Origin: Undaria pinnatifida
Lineage: Eukaryota; Sar; Phaeophyceae; Laminariales; Alariaceae
Assembly (NCBI GenBank): GCA_012845835.1
Contig: JABAKD010000002.1
Span: 1 to 64,000, forward strand
Direction: 5' to 3'
DNA length: 64,000 nucleotides
Part shown: piece by piece, positions 1 through 10,954 of the stretch
Numbering within the stretch: position 1 is the first letter of the stretch
Layout: every line of letters begins with the position of its first letter
The notes under the pieces: generated by a model
Databases searched by the model: none
Seen by the model: only the letters and a program-made list of their open reading frames with translations
What the model was told of the DNA's origin: nothing
Position numbers and translations under genes: made by a program

Positions 1-75
1 TTTCTGTATCTTTTTTGTACTGTACCTGGACCACGCGTTTGTTCATCGTATTGCAAATTCAGTTTAGTCTATTAA

Positions 76-862
76 GGCCATTTCTTATGTAGTCGGATTC
101 CGCCAGTCGAAAACGGCCCTTTTCGACTGGACTTTTCCTCGACTGGATTCTTCTGGTCCTTCTTCTTGACGTCAGTCGAGTCGATTTTATAGTTTTGTGC
201 CCTTCCTAGAGGCGGTTGGTGGGAGGGAGTAGGGAGTACTGCTGTACAGCAGTCGAAATCGGTTGGCAGCTCTATGCTTCGCGCTTTCTCCGCGAGCAAC
301 GGCTCGGCGAACCCTCGTCCCAGCGAGTTGGTGACTTTGGGCTTATTAGACGAAGGCCGCCAAAGCTACGTTCGTGGGGTTGCACTCAGCCGAGAGCCGC
401 CAAAGCTACAGCAGCCGCAGCCGGTGTTGGCAGCATGAGATCGAGACCGCGCGCTGCTGCCGTCGTGTGACACGCTGCTGGCGAGCAAAACTAGGAATGC
501 GCCACGCTGACTTGCTGCAAGAAGCAACAGCTGGAATCCAGCGTCAGCGCCTTGTATGATACTGCAGTGTAGTACTTGGTATGGGTGTGTGGCCGTGTGG
601 CCGTGTGGGTGTGTGTTTAGTGGTGGGATGAGCGCGATGCAATCGGTTACAAAAACACGTGTAAAACTTTTCGACTGAGTTTTCCGACTGGAGGATCCAG
701 TCGAAAAAGTCGAGTTTTTGACGGGATCCGCCAGTCGGAATTCTCAGTCGAAAAAAGTTGAGTCGAAAAAGCCCTTCTTCGAATGCGTAAGAAAGCCCGA
801 TTTGGGCTTCAGTCGAAAAAGGCCGTTTTCGACTGACAAATCCGACTGCATAAGAAATGGCC
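76..862. mobile_element. PIF/Harbinger-like MITE, copy 1
   Basis: A 787-bp element with long imperfect terminal inverted repeats. The left end begins GGCCATTTCTTATG and the right end is its reverse complement ATAAGAAATGGCC. Both ends also contain subterminal copies of a TCAGTCGAAAA-like motif. A direct TAA immediately flanks each end (73-75 and 863-865), as expected for the 3-bp TWA target duplications of PIF/Harbinger elements. No transposase frame is present, so it is non-autonomous. A second, internally inverted copy lies at 44573-45334. Confidence 0.72.
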
Positions 863-979
863 TAAATATAAACCAGTTTCTGGACGAGGTTCGTATAGAG
901 TATATTTGTTATCATGTAAATCAAGAACCTTGCAGGGAGAAATACAATGGTTGCTGCGCCTTTTTCACCTGTAGCATGT

Positions 980-1212
980 GTTGCTACTACTAATAATATT
1001 TATACTACTCTACTACTATTAGTACTACTATTACTACTACTACTGTTACTACTGCTACTGTTACTACTACTACTACTGCACTGCTAATACTGCTGCTACT
1101 ACTACTACTGCTACTGTTACTGCTACTGCTACTACTACTAGTACTACTGCTACTACTACTGCACTGCTAGTACTGCTGCTACTACTACGATTAATATTAT
1201 TATTACTACTGA
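980..1212. repeat. imperfect (TAC/TGC)n trinucleotide repeat
   Basis: About 230 bases of TAC, TGC and TGT triplets with local higher-order copies. On the reverse strand it reads as a long Val/Ala/Ser open frame that is only translated microsatellite. Confidence 0.9.
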
Positions 1213-1281
1213 CTACCTCGCCTCTTGACATAGTGTACACTGATTGCCACGATTGTATCGGTTGCCGCTTTTCACGAACAG

Positions 1282-1463
1282 GGTACACATCAGCGTGACG
1301 GACGGCACCAAGCACGCCTTGCCTGTGGCCCGGAAATGCAAGTGGCAGCACCTGGCCGGCCTTGCCCAACAGGGAGTTGACTGTCTTGCTGCTGACGGCA
1401 GTCCTGCGAAGAGCTACTTCGACCTTTGGGTCTGCATGGAGCAGGCGGCCTGCCAAATTAATG
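1282..1463 (+). CDS. candidate internal exon, unknown protein
   Basis: A 182-base open segment bounded by an acceptor-like cacgaacag and a donor-like gtgagc. It encodes about 60 residues of non-repetitive composition, including the stretch HALPVARKCKWQHLAGL and four cysteines. I do not recognise the family. The sulfotransferase-like exon lies 1.9 kb downstream on the same strand, so it could be an earlier exon of that gene, but no linking evidence is visible. Support is only the splice signals and protein-like composition. Confidence 0.3.
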
Positions 1464-1525
1464 GTGAGCTACATCGTATGTTTAGTCTATGCCAGAGCCG
1501 CAAAAATGTATCGCGTCTATTTTTT

Positions 1526-1622
1526 TTTTTTTTTTTTTTTTTTTATCCTTCGGCGGATGGTATTTATATATCGCGTCTATTTTCTCCTGAATATAGTAAT
1601 CACCAACCCCCCCCCCCCCCCC
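1526..1622. repeat. poly(T) and poly(C) tracts
   Basis: A T run at about 1520-1544 and a C run near 1606-1622. Between them the phrase atcgcgtctatttt occurs twice, before the T run and again about 50 bases later, suggesting a small local duplication. Confidence 0.8.
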
Positions 1623-1989
1623 TGCCCCTGAAAAACATATAAAAGTGAATCTACCAATTAAGTTACCCCCTATAGTCTATGCAATATTGAAATGAAAGGC
1701 ATGTAGATAAATTGAACAACTTCATAGTGAAGCGGGGAGCAAGAATAAAAGAGTTGAATTTTGCAGATAAATCTGGTAGGAGGGAAGGAGGGCTGGAAGG
1801 GAATGGAAGGGAATTAAACTTCATGCGTCCGTTTCGTTTTGTTCCCGGTGTATTTTTGTTCAAGGAATGTTGCGAGTGATCCACGTTCAAACCCATGTGA
1901 TACTGCACATTTGGAGGATGGCAAGCACAGCAATATTACATTAGTAAAAGTTTCACGCCCGGTACAACTACCGCTGGTAACTACAACCA

Positions 1990-2515
1990 AGAGCTGCGTC
2001 TTGTTGTCCAGAACGAGTAGTTGTCCAGGACAAATAGTTGCGCAGCTTTTTTAAACGCTGTTGTCCAGGACAACTAGTTGCGCAGCATGTTTAAAAGGTA
2101 GTTCTCCAGCACAACTAGTTGCGCAGCTTTTTTAAAGAGTAGTTGTCCAGGACAACTACTGAGTCATCCCACGGTAAGGGTTGCAGTTGTATGATTGCGC
2201 CAAACCGTCCCTGGTCGATTGAGTTCGTCATGTGAGGAACCGCCGGTCAATGAAAAAAAATCACGAGAACTTTTGTTTTTAGGGCTAAGGCATAGAAGCT
2301 TGGTCGGGTTGTGCGAACGAATGCCTTCGAAGTCATTTTTCGGGTGAGATATTGAGTTCCTCGTGTGAGCACTTTCGGCTGCAACCCTAACGTGGGATGG
2401 CTCTACTGTAGTTTTGCTCAGCTTTTTTAAAGAGTAGTTGTCCAGGACAACTAGGTGCGGAGCAATTTAAAAGACTTTTTGTCCAAACAACTAGTTGCAC
2501 AGCTTTTTCAAATAC
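1990..2515. repeat. tandem repeat built on a TTGTCCAGGACAA dyad
   Basis: Five or more degenerate units of about 45 bases, each holding the dyad TTGTCCAGGACAACTA followed by GTTGCGCAGC and a T/A-rich tail. The array is split by the MITE at 2162-2402, whose insertion duplicated CTACTG from the array. No gene is seen. Confidence 0.8.
2162..2402. mobile_element. 241-bp MITE with AGYCATCCCACG ends
   Basis: Terminal inverted repeats of about 24 bp start AGTCATCCCACG at the left and AGCCATCCCACG (reverse complement) at the right, extending through a GGGTTGCAG core. Flanking CTACTG at 2156-2161 and 2403-2408 is a 6-bp target-site duplication. It has no coding capacity. Diverged relatives of the interior occur at about 7740-7960 and 22640-22865. 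The superfamily is not assignable from these ends. Confidence 0.7.
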
Positions 2516-3087
2516 AAATAGTAGGTGTCTGCCAGACAACTGACAACTATCATAGTAGTTGTACAATGTATGAAAGGTTTATGCTCCATCGGCATTCGAG
2601 GATAGCAAACAAATGAATCACATGTACAAAGCCAAAAAATGATTTCCTCAATCTCTCCTACTCTACGCTGTTGGCTACTATGGCACGCCCGATTATGACC
2701 ATAGTCGAAGGAGAATCCCTTGGTCCGATTGCACACTTACTGCCTCAGGTTAAAGTAAAATAGTAATGTTGATTATTAGCCTCTCCATGGTCGGATCGAA
2801 AGATAGAAGTAATAATGGGAGTAATTATGAGAGTGACGTCATCGTCAAGGCTCCATGCCCAAGCTACGGCCAGATGTTAGTCCACGGGAGGCTGTTCTTT
2901 TGGCCGACAATCCGACCTACGGTATCGTTCCCTGCAGCGCCCCCTGGAAGTACTACTTACGTGCCGCGTTCGAGACAGTTATCCTTCGAGGCATTCTTGC
3001 GTGTTCGTGTCCCATATTCTAGACGTCCCGCATTTCTCTCTCAGAATGTTCATATTCGCACTTTTCGGCGCGTTTCCGTTGTAGCAG

Positions 3088-3155
3088 ATGATGACCATCA
3101 GTTTCTTGCCATGCTTAAATCCAGCGCAGGCACGGTTAGCACCCTCCGTCAATGA
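3088..3155 (+). pseudogene. degenerate duplicate of sulfotransferase exon start
   Basis: This segment follows a splice-acceptor-like gtagcag and encodes DDHQFLAMLKSSAGTVS. That matches position by position DRHQFVIMRDPRAAAVS at the start of the exon 232 bases downstream. The RDPR core is replaced by LKSS, and the frame closes after about 20 codons. It appears to be a partial tandem duplication of an intron end plus exon start. Confidence 0.4.
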
Positions 3156-3319
3156 TTGTACCCTTCATCCTTAACCCTAATCAGGTCTCCCTAGAACGCG
3201 GCAACCTCTTCAATTCTTGAAATCGTGCTATTAATAAAATGTTTACTACATTTGACCACCCTCCCCTATACCGTACCTGGTATATATATTTTCCCCCCAT
3301 TTTTCGTCGGTTTTGGCAG

Positions 3320-3864
3320 ATGACCGCCACCAATTCGTCATCATGCGAGACCCCAGAGCAGCCGCGGTCAGCACGTTCTTCCATCAAGAAAGATACCCCG
3401 CCTCGAAGAAGCCCGACGCAGTCGGCGGGACCATCTATGAGATAGACCAATTCACGCTTGAGATGGTTCCGGTCCTCTGCCAGTGGATTACCGTACGTTA
3501 CCTACTGTTTTCGGCTATCCTAGGAACAAAAAGCTCCTTGTACTGGTATGATGATGCTTTCCAAGACGCCCACGGTTGGCACTACGAGTGGCTAGCCTCT
3601 GTCGGCTTGCATTTGCCGGAGCCTGACGTCAAAGATATGGCGGACAAAGCCTTGAGGGAGGAGTTTCCGTTTGACACGAAGGGCAAGAACGATCACCCTG
3701 GAGTGCCTGAGGAGGAACCACAAGATCAACAGGAAGAGGTGAATAGACCGACATGGCGAGAGATTCTCCGGCCAGAAACTTTGCTGGCGCTTGATGACAT
3801 TGCCCGGCAATGGCTGCCACCCGCAGTGCTTGTACGGCTCAACATACAGGAGAGAACTCCTTGA
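3320..3864 (+). CDS. sulfotransferase-like protein, 3' terminal exon (partial)
   Basis: An open frame follows the acceptor ttttggcag and ends at TGA 3862-3864, about 181 residues. Early in it, HQFVIMRDPRAAAVSTFFH has the form of the 3'-phosphoadenosine-binding segment of PAPS-dependent sulfotransferases: a hydrophobic strand, then RDPR and a small-residue helix with Ser. Further on, LYWYDDAF and a WHYEWLASVGLHLPEPDV segment resemble the late region where these enzymes have an aromatic/acidic motif, then an amphipathic helix and 'fLGL.l.e..v'. The 5'-PSB loop and N-terminal half are missing, so upstream exons are needed. A stretch at 2840-2890 (DVIVKAPCPSYGQML) is a possible one. Family assignment rests on these motifs only. 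It may be a gene fragment. Confidence 0.45.
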
Positions 3865-4257
3865 AACTTTCTTTGGACGAGGGGGGGGATACAGCACGTT
3901 ACGCCTGATTGATGTGAATCAGGAGTAGTACCGACCAAGGTTGGGCTTCTCATTTTGGGAAGATAAGGTGCGTGTTACGCCAACCTCAAGTCTAACGACT
4001 TGCGGGTTTCTCAGTTTCTTGAAAGGCTCAGCCTGGTTCTCTTATTTTTTACCGCGCGTGTGGTACTACAGCAAGTGTCCTGTACCCTTTGGAATTGCTC
4101 CTGAGGGTGTGGTTGAACTTGCAGGAGAAGAGTTTATTTGAACATGTCTCGAACATACATGTCTTCAACATTGGTTTTGAACATGTGTGTTGAACATGTG
4201 TGTTGAACATGTGTTGATGTTGAAGATGTCTTGATTGTGGATACGGCAGGGGGGACA

Positions 4258-4325
4258 CTGTTGGAGCCTTTTTTTTCAGTGGGTGTTGTTCACCCGCGCG
4301 AGTGACACCCCTGTTCCTTTGCGAC
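4258..4325. repeat. palindromic CACCCGCGCGAGTG repeat, inverted copy
   Basis: It contains a near-palindrome around CGCGCG preceded by GGCTCC-like sequence, a run of T and CAGTGGG (read in reverse: CCCACTG, A run, GGCTCC). The same arrangement recurs at about 5390-5435, 5530-5575, 21242-21290 and 55742-55790, so it is a short dispersed family. Confidence 0.5.
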
Positions 4326-4499
4326 CTAAATATATTTAGTGCGGTTTTAATAGGGCGATATGAAGCCGCCGTGAAATGGTTGGCTACGACGATGTGCCAA
4401 TCAAATGGCCGCAAGACGTTTTTGCAGCCGGGTACAGAGTCGGTTGCGAAGTCCCTCAAACGCGGCAGCAAAAAAGAGGGTACCATCACCAACCATCCC

Positions 4500-5345
4500 T
4501 TCAACAGCCTAGATTTTGTTTTTCGGAGGGGAAGGACGCGATTTTGCGAGAGGGTGTACTCAAACGTGCCCGAGAGTAGGACCTCAAACCTTATTTGCGG
4601 GGGTGTAGTTGGATGAACCAAAAAAAAATCCCCGAAAAAAAGGTTGGAGAGAAGTTGAGTGTCCTGGAGAGTGGTGCCTGAAATCTTGTTTTGGGAGGGA
4701 AGTTGAACGTGCTAAAGTAGCCTGAAATTTCGTTTGACGCGTGGTGAGATGGCGGTACGTAGCGCTTTTTGACATTTTTTCTATTTTTTGTAATGGCGGG
4801 GCTCCTTGACGCAAATTCGTTGGAATTTTCCATAATGCCATTCCTGTTTTGCCATATGACTATTTTTTATACCTTGTATATTATTATGCGTTCGGTCGTT
4901 GGGTTGCACTTTCAGCTTACTCTGAAAAAAAAATGGATGAGAAAGGAAGCTCGTCAAGTGACCAGTTCAGAACTTCAGAAAATAAAAATGGTGCGCGTCT
5001 ACCGCACCATGCCATTACATTACTGACATTATCACAGTTATCACCGTAATCACATTGCTAGCACCACTGACATCAAGACGTCTTTAGGGGGACGCGGTTG
5101 TTTGGGGATGTTGAGCGTGCCAAGTCGAAGTCTTTGAAATTTCCTTTGACAAGAGAAGTACGCGATTTTGCCGCCGGAAAGCGCTTTAATTTTTGTTGAG
5201 AACAGAAGGGAAGTTGAAAGTGCCAAAGGGGGGCCTGACTTTTTCTTCTGGCGGGAAAAGTTCAAGGTGCCAGAGAGCAGTGGTTGAAAATTGCTCTAAG
5301 AGGGACGTTGAAGATGCCAGGGTAGTATAGTAGTGCATGAGTTAT
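4500..5345. repeat. degenerate tandem repeats around GGGAAGTTGAANGTGCC
   Basis: At least seven degenerate units of about 60-100 bases share GGGAAGTTGAANGTGCCAGAG followed by a CCTGAAATTTCGTTTGACG-like segment. The array is interrupted at about 4790-4925 by a copy of another dispersed repeat. No protein-like exon is visible. Confidence 0.6.
4790..4930. repeat. dispersed repeat family (GGGGCTCCTTGA), copy 1
   Basis: GCGGGGCTCCTTGACGCAAA, then a T-rich stretch with ataccttgtat and gggttgcac. The same order of motifs appears at 17815-17965 and 23745-23915, where it is preceded by GCTACSATGGGG.TAGCA. Confidence 0.45.
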
Positions 5346-5559
5346 TCTTCAGGGCGGAAGTTGAGATCGGGGCTACTAGTTATGTGTTTGAGGCTCTCGC
5401 CCGAGTGACCCTATACACCACTGGAAAAAAAGGCGAGAAACAGTGGTTTGTTTGTTTCGCACGGAGCAGCTAACTATTTCTTGGCAGCAAACGAAAACAA
5501 CACGAAAGCTCTAACACCGCGAAGAAAAAGGGGGGTCAGTCGCGCGAGGGACCTGAGCC

Positions 5560-6110
5560 ACTGCTAAACAAGGCCCCCAAGCATTACCGCGAATGACCCT
5601 CACGGTTTTGAATGCGCCAAACAGTAGTGTCTGAGAAACTAATTTGGAGACGAACGGCAGTTAGTAGTCATGGTATCGTGAATGGCCGTAGCCCTTGAGA
5701 CAATATACCCTCGCATCCCAACAACTCCGGACGGAGAATGTCGGGTTTTCACCGACCAGGCAGTCCTGTCGCGCTCCAAACGCGAACCGCCTTGAGGTGT
5801 ACGCCGAGGTTTATGGAGGGCGACGGGTGCATCACTATTAATAGGAGAGTCACATTTTGAAGTAGTAGTCCATTCAGCGGCTCAGATCCAATCGCGCGAG
5901 TTACCATTTTCTTGGTACCTATCGCTTTAAGAGTAGTAGCATCTCCCTCCATTGAATCAGGATTGAATCAGGTGCTCGTCACCTTACGTGAACATAGTAG
6001 TAGTGCAGTATATTCCGTTGTTGAATGGCCAGAGCGGTATCGCTACTTTGTACCACTTGGCCTGATATCTACTTCCGCCGACTTCTGGTTTCAGTTTTTT
6101 TCTCGGGTGA
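5560..6110. other. no recognisable gene
   Basis: Single-copy-looking sequence without a convincing exon. Around 5690-5760 it shares CGCATCC and CGGGTTTTCACCGACCA-type phrases with 62980-63060, so it is probably an old dispersed repeat. Confidence 0.4.
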
Positions 6111-6320
6111 TGTACGACTTGCTTCAGCGATATGATATTACGATATCATACTACATGATACGATACCATACTATATGATACGACATCGTACGATATAATA
6201 CGGTGTTATATGACATGATACACGATATGATCATAACATTATCGATACGATGTTATATGATACCTACCTACCTGGTATGATATACACGACACGATGTTAT
6301 ATTATGATGTTATATTATGT
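6110..6320. repeat. AT-rich (GATACGATAT)-type degenerate repeat
   Basis: Alternating gatac, gatat, catac and tatatg words for 200 bases, low complexity and rich in small palindromes. Confidence 0.75.
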
Positions 6321-6849
6321 ATCACTTTTGACCAGTAGCGTTATTTTGCTGCGGTGTTATTCCTCTCCCTGCAGACGGACGGCACCATAACAGTTTGGCG
6401 GTGCTATGAGGCTATGAGGTCATGTCACGAAGATTGTTCATCGGGTTGGACTCTCTATCTCTCGTGTTTTCTAACATTGACGTTTTGGCTTACGAAAAAA
6501 AATGATAAACTTTAGATTAAGTAATACATTGGTAAAATATTCTTGTAGGTAGGTGTCGAGCTCCTGCATTGACGAGCCTCCGATCGTTTCGGTTCACCCC
6601 TAGCATCACCGCCGTACAAATCGTTTCCCAGGCTGAAGGTGTCCAAATGGGCATGGACGAGCAGCTAAGGGGTACCAGGTACCAGGTACGAGGCACGACG
6701 GGACAAGTGCTACGATAGAGGGGTGCCAGGCAGGTTGGTTTCTTACCAAACATTTTTTCACGAACGGGTCTATGCAGGTTGATCAATTACACTACCAAGC
6801 AGCCCAAACGTTTTGTTGGAGCGTCGTTTGTGTTTCACGATATGTCACG

Positions 6850-7195
6850 ATATGTCATGATAGTGCAACGACAGCGGCGGTAGCACTTTTGGGTGAAAGT
6901 GTTTCGTTATGAATGGCGGGGGTAATCGTCAAGATGGCGATTTCGGCTTGCATTAATTCGAACTACGTTTTTTTAATGTATACCTAGTCTATACCTACCA
7001 GGTAGGCCATGCCCCCGAACAAAAACGAAAACTATAAAAATGGGTGTTATCATACCCCGGTACCGTACTATCAGTGGCATGCGTGAACAGACGTCAACAC
7101 ATTTGCTTGCAGTCTGTGACATTCTACCAAAGTCCCGTGCCAGAACGGGCACTCCTGTGGGCAGTTCTGTACTACTACTTCTTTGGGTAGTTCTA
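6850..7195. other. no recognisable gene
   Basis: Contains short repeats of tatgtcacgata and taccta/ggtac words. No supported exon or element end is visible. Confidence 0.4.
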
Positions 7196-8145
7196 TTTTG
7201 AGGAGAGAAGTATGCGGCGTTTTGTAAGGTGCATTCGTCACGTCGTGTCGCTACCGAGAGCGCGCTCTATCGATGCCGAGATCGACAGGGACTAGGGGCT
7301 GAAGGGGCACAAAGAACAAAAGGCAGTGAACACGCTGAACGCCTGTTGCGCTCAAACTACGTGTCGGACGTACATCTTTCAGCAGTTTTCCTTGAGGGCA
7401 GAATCATGCGAGTTTTCTGTGAGTTCTCGAAAGTGCAAGAGTACGAGTGAGTGTTTTTTTCCTGAGGGGAGAATCATGCATTTTCAGCCGGAGGGTGCCC
7501 TCGCCAAGTCGTATCTCTACCACTACCAGTAGTGCGATATATGGATGTCGAGATCGACGTGGATGAGAGGCGGAAGGACACAAAGAGCCAAGAAAAACTC
7601 GACGCATACGGCGTTCAAACCATGTGCCGGTAACGCGCATTTCGACAGTTACAGTTTTCCTTGAAGGAAGACGCATACGATTTTGCTGGGGAGAGTCCTC
7701 CCTCTATAGTGCGGTAGTGGTTGCGATGTTTGGGCCATATTGTGTTTCTCATCTTCTGGCCGGTTGAGTGCCTCGCGTGGGGAACTGCCGATTAGCCATA
7801 CTTACCCGAGCATATTTTGCTTCAGGACTAGTCAGAGAATTGTTGGTAGGATTGCGCGAACGAATGTCTCCGAATTTATGTTTTTGGTGATGATGGTGAT
7901 GGTGAGATTACCCGAGCTCCTCATCTTAGGAACCCAGAATATTGTGCGGCACCCCCTACTACCCTCTCGGGAGGGCTTGAAAATGCTTTCAAGAGGGTAC
8001 TAATTTTCCTTGACGGAAGAGAGAAGTTTGCGATTTCGCCGTAGGGCGCGTACGCCACGTCGTGTCCCTACCACTAGCGCACTCCCTCTGTAGATTAGAT
8101 GTCAAAATCGACGTAGAAAAGAGACTGAAGGGAAGCTGTGTATTA
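7195..8145. repeat. three diverged direct repeats of a ~300-450 bp unit
   Basis: Units begin near 7195, 7460 and 8005. Each carries a TTTTCCTTGA.GG.AGA start, a GTCGTGTC(G/C)CTACCA core, and ATGYCGAGATCGACGTNGA followed by GAAGG.(C/A)ACA. A relative of the 2162-2402 MITE is inserted at about 7740-7960 (TCTGGCCGGT, GCGCGAACGAATG and GAGCTCCTCATCTTAGGAAC motifs). There is no coding signal. Confidence 0.55.
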
Positions 8146-8604
8146 CGATACGTGGAGCAAGTGTTTGGTAATAATGTGTATGTATGCTTGATTACTCGTC
8201 AATTTCAAACATTACCCAAAATCAATGGAACGTCCTTTGTGTGTCACCACCGTATTTGTCCTGCGCGTGAGCCACGGGAATTTTTTTATCGGGTTAACGT
8301 ATGTATTTGACTGCGTATATATATATGTATTTTCGTTGTTGGGGGAACAGCCACGCAGAAGTAGTGTGTAGGACAATTGTTTTAGTATAATACGTAGGTT
8401 TGGCGGAGGTAAACGCACTTTTTCCTTTGCTCAAACCATTTTTTGGTTGACTAAACATATATATATTGCATATATATATTGTAGCTCCTCCAATGAAAAG
8501 CGAGCCTGGGGGGGGGGCGGGAAATTGCATAGACTATTCGGTCCTCTTCCGGTCACGCCGCGCGGCAACAGTTACATATTTCTCGCCCCCGATCGTTCCA
8601 GTGG

Positions 8605-9413
8605 GCCGGTGTGTTCGCCGTCACCGCTGAAGAGTTCACCGCTGAGGGCACCGCCAACATCTTGGTCAATAAAAAAAATGAATTCCCATCTGGGGATGCC
8701 CACGCACCATCCTCTTGGGCAAAGGCTTCCAGTTCTGCGCGAAGCTTTCACAAGCTGTTTATCAGCTTTTGGGGGTCCATTAACTTGCCACCAGCTCCCA
8801 CCTCCAAACGACAACGGAGGCGTTGAGCGAGTGAAGCACACCATGGCCCAAATGCTGGCTATGGTCGTCTCTGGACGCCAAGACGAGTGGGATTGGCAGC
8901 TGCCTCACGTTCGCAAACAATAATTCGGTCAGCTCGGCGACGGGTTTGTCCCGCAACGAGGAGCACATGGGTAGACTTCCACGTCTATCCTCTGGCAGTT
9001 TTCCAACGCTCTGGAGTCGCGGGACACCAGAGTTAGGCACACGATCACCTGGTCTACCGTGATCTGGCTACAGGCCGACAACAGCGCACGCGCGCGAACG
9101 ATACTGTTTGCAAACACCATGCCCTCACCTTTTCCCGCGTAAACAGCCGAAACTCCGCCCTCGCCGATGCACTGCGCCCGGTCCCCAAATTCGCCGCGGG
9201 TGGTTGGGCATATGGATACAACGCAGCTTCCACCATCCGCCAGGGCATGAAGGCCGACACGGACGATAAGACCCTCAACGCCAAACTCGCACCTAACCGG
9301 ACGGACCCTTGCAAAGTCCTAGGAGCTGGTCCCTGCTCCTCCGGCGACACCCCGGATGACTCACCGCTCATCGATAACCTCATCACTTTGGATCTCCCGT
9401 CCTCCCCGCCTGG
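8605..9413 (+). pseudogene. Ty3/gypsy integrase pseudogene
   Basis: Frames carry TAEEFTAEGTANILVN, then WGCPRTILLGKGFQFCAKL (core region around the second catalytic Asp) and then NGGVERVKHTMAQMLAM (region of the third catalytic Glu). In gypsy integrases the second segment normally reads SDNG. Here it is LGKG, so a catalytic aspartate is lost. The C-terminal portion ends in GAGPCSSGDTPDDSPL and DLPSSPPG before TAG 9411-9413. At least three frameshifts separate the segments. Function in life would be nuclear insertion of retrotransposon cDNA; this copy cannot do that. Confidence 0.72.
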
Positions 9414-9509
9414 TTAGAATACACGCCAGCGAGTGGCGATCAAACGCTGCAAGCCCTGTGTCCATCCCCACGACCGCAACGACATGCCCAATAACCTAGA
9501 CCGGCGGGA

Positions 9510-10060
9510 CTGACCCAGTACGTGCTCAACAACGTTACGAAGAAATCCCCTTATTTCCACGTTACTCAAGACGACATTGCAGCCCCTCCCCAACGACTTG
9601 AGGTGGAGAAGATCACCGATCACCAGTCAGTCCGCGAGCAAGGTAGCCTCATCTTGGTGCTATACAAGACGAATTGGGTAGGACTATCTGAACCATCCTG
9701 GGAACGGGAAATGGATCTACAACACTTCTCGCCCCCATACGTTTGGTTATTGGACCGATACCCCTGACCAACACCGCCAGGCCAACCGCCTTTACCGCCG
9801 GATTCGTATTGCCGGGGCACAGCGTGAGCTTTCTTGGAATAAAGTCGAACGTTTTCTGGCACCCAACTACGCTTGCATCACGCGCACGGATGGCTTCGTC
9901 GCTTTCACAAAACAGTACTGCCCAAGACGTGAGCCCACTTTGGGTGCAAGGGCGACGATGGGTCGTGGTGGCTTGGGAAAATCAGCGCGAGCACGACGGC
10001 GGACGGGGTGTATCTGGTCTGGTTTTGGGACGACCCGAGACTGATTAAACTTTTTCTCCA
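9510..10060 (+). pseudogene. chromodomain-containing tail of gypsy pol, pseudogene
   Basis: An open segment reads HVTQDDIAAPPQRLEVEKI followed by VLYKTNWVGLSEPSWERE. The VEKI..H and WVG....SWE pattern is a chromodomain, which in chromoviruses sits at the end of integrase and directs insertion to marked chromatin. The following frames (RRIRIAGAQRE, VVAWENQ, LVLGRPETD) look like the remaining tail broken by frameshifts. It lies directly after the integrase pseudogene in the same orientation. Confidence 0.65.
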
Positions 10061-10179
10061 TCCGGTGCGCTACACGTTTATTACGGGGGCCGTACGAGGT
10101 TCTTGGTGCCTTCAGGTCTACGTCACCAGCGCCTTCCCTCGATAGATCTAACGTAACGTTAGTGAATCTCGAAGCGCGG

Positions 10180-10910
10180 CCGTGGTTAGTTGATTTTCAC
10201 GCCGCCGCACTCAATAGTTTTCCTTGGGAGGATGTCTGGGTTATGCTGTTTGGGTTTTTCTCCCGTATTTGCGGTCTTTTGTTCGTTTTGGGCTGGGTTT
10301 GGGGTGGTTCCTGCCTTTTTTGTTTCCAATCTACTCCTGCCGACCCCCCCCGCTCAGTGCCAGGCCATGGCCTGGGTAGCCAGGTCGCCATTTGAGGCAC
10401 AGGACCTTAGGTTTTTAATTAGTTTTCGTTTGTTTTCGCTCTGCCGACACTCTCCTCAGCCCCGATCCGGGGGCGGCCACGGTACTCTATCCATTCATAA
10501 CACGGGCACAGCTCTGTTGGGTGTTTTGGTGTGTTGCTTTGTTCAGCATTTTCAGCTAAACACTTCTCCCCCTCGCGGGGCTGAAGCTAGTGTCACCTTC
10601 CCGCTTCATGCATATGTGTCGCTTTGTCATCTTCCCCCCCGCCATGCTGGCCGTCCGAGCGGGGGGCGTTAGCTTGATTACCCTTGTCATAGCGCCTACG
10701 TGTTTCCTTCGATTACAATTACTCACGTTTTGCCCGGTTGCATAGCCTATCCGTTCAGAGGTGTGGCAGAGCATTTTGAGTTGGTTTTGAGGAGCCGCAT
10801 CTTCGACTTATGCTCTAGTTCGTTGAACCCGGTTTCTCCGAATTTCCCATATTTCTGCATATGGGGCTCATCAATATGGGCTAGCGTTTTTGGCACGGCT
10901 TTGAAAAGGT
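10180..10910 (+). other. possible 3' LTR or flank of gypsy remnant; no gene
   Basis: T-rich sequence following the pol remnant, with C runs at 10345 and 10636. Because there is no second copy in the window I cannot delimit an LTR. Open frames here are short and of biased composition. Confidence 0.3.
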
Positions 10911-10954
10911 AGTTACCTCAAAAAAAGGTAAGTAGTCCGTTTTCGTAATATTAC

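Larger units (their letters stand above)
8570..10175 (+). mobile_element. decayed Ty3/gypsy (chromovirus-type) retrotransposon, 3' pol part
   Basis: The three plus-strand frames taken in turn give a gypsy integrase core, an integrase C-terminal region and a chromodomain in the usual order. No protease, RT or RNase H precedes it, so the element is 5'-truncated. Numerous frameshifts and stops show it is dead. Downstream of about 10200 a TTGGGAGGA purine tract followed by TGTCTGG could be the polypurine tract and start of a 3' LTR. No matching 5' LTR is in the window, so the LTR is not proven. Confidence 0.75.

Noticed and set aside
6375-6435. TDGTITVWRCYE after an acceptor-like tgcag, resembling a WD40 strand
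   Set aside because: Too short, with no donor and no neighbouring WD repeat. A second possible exon at 6604-6671 (ITAVQIVSQAEGVQMG) has borders but no family.
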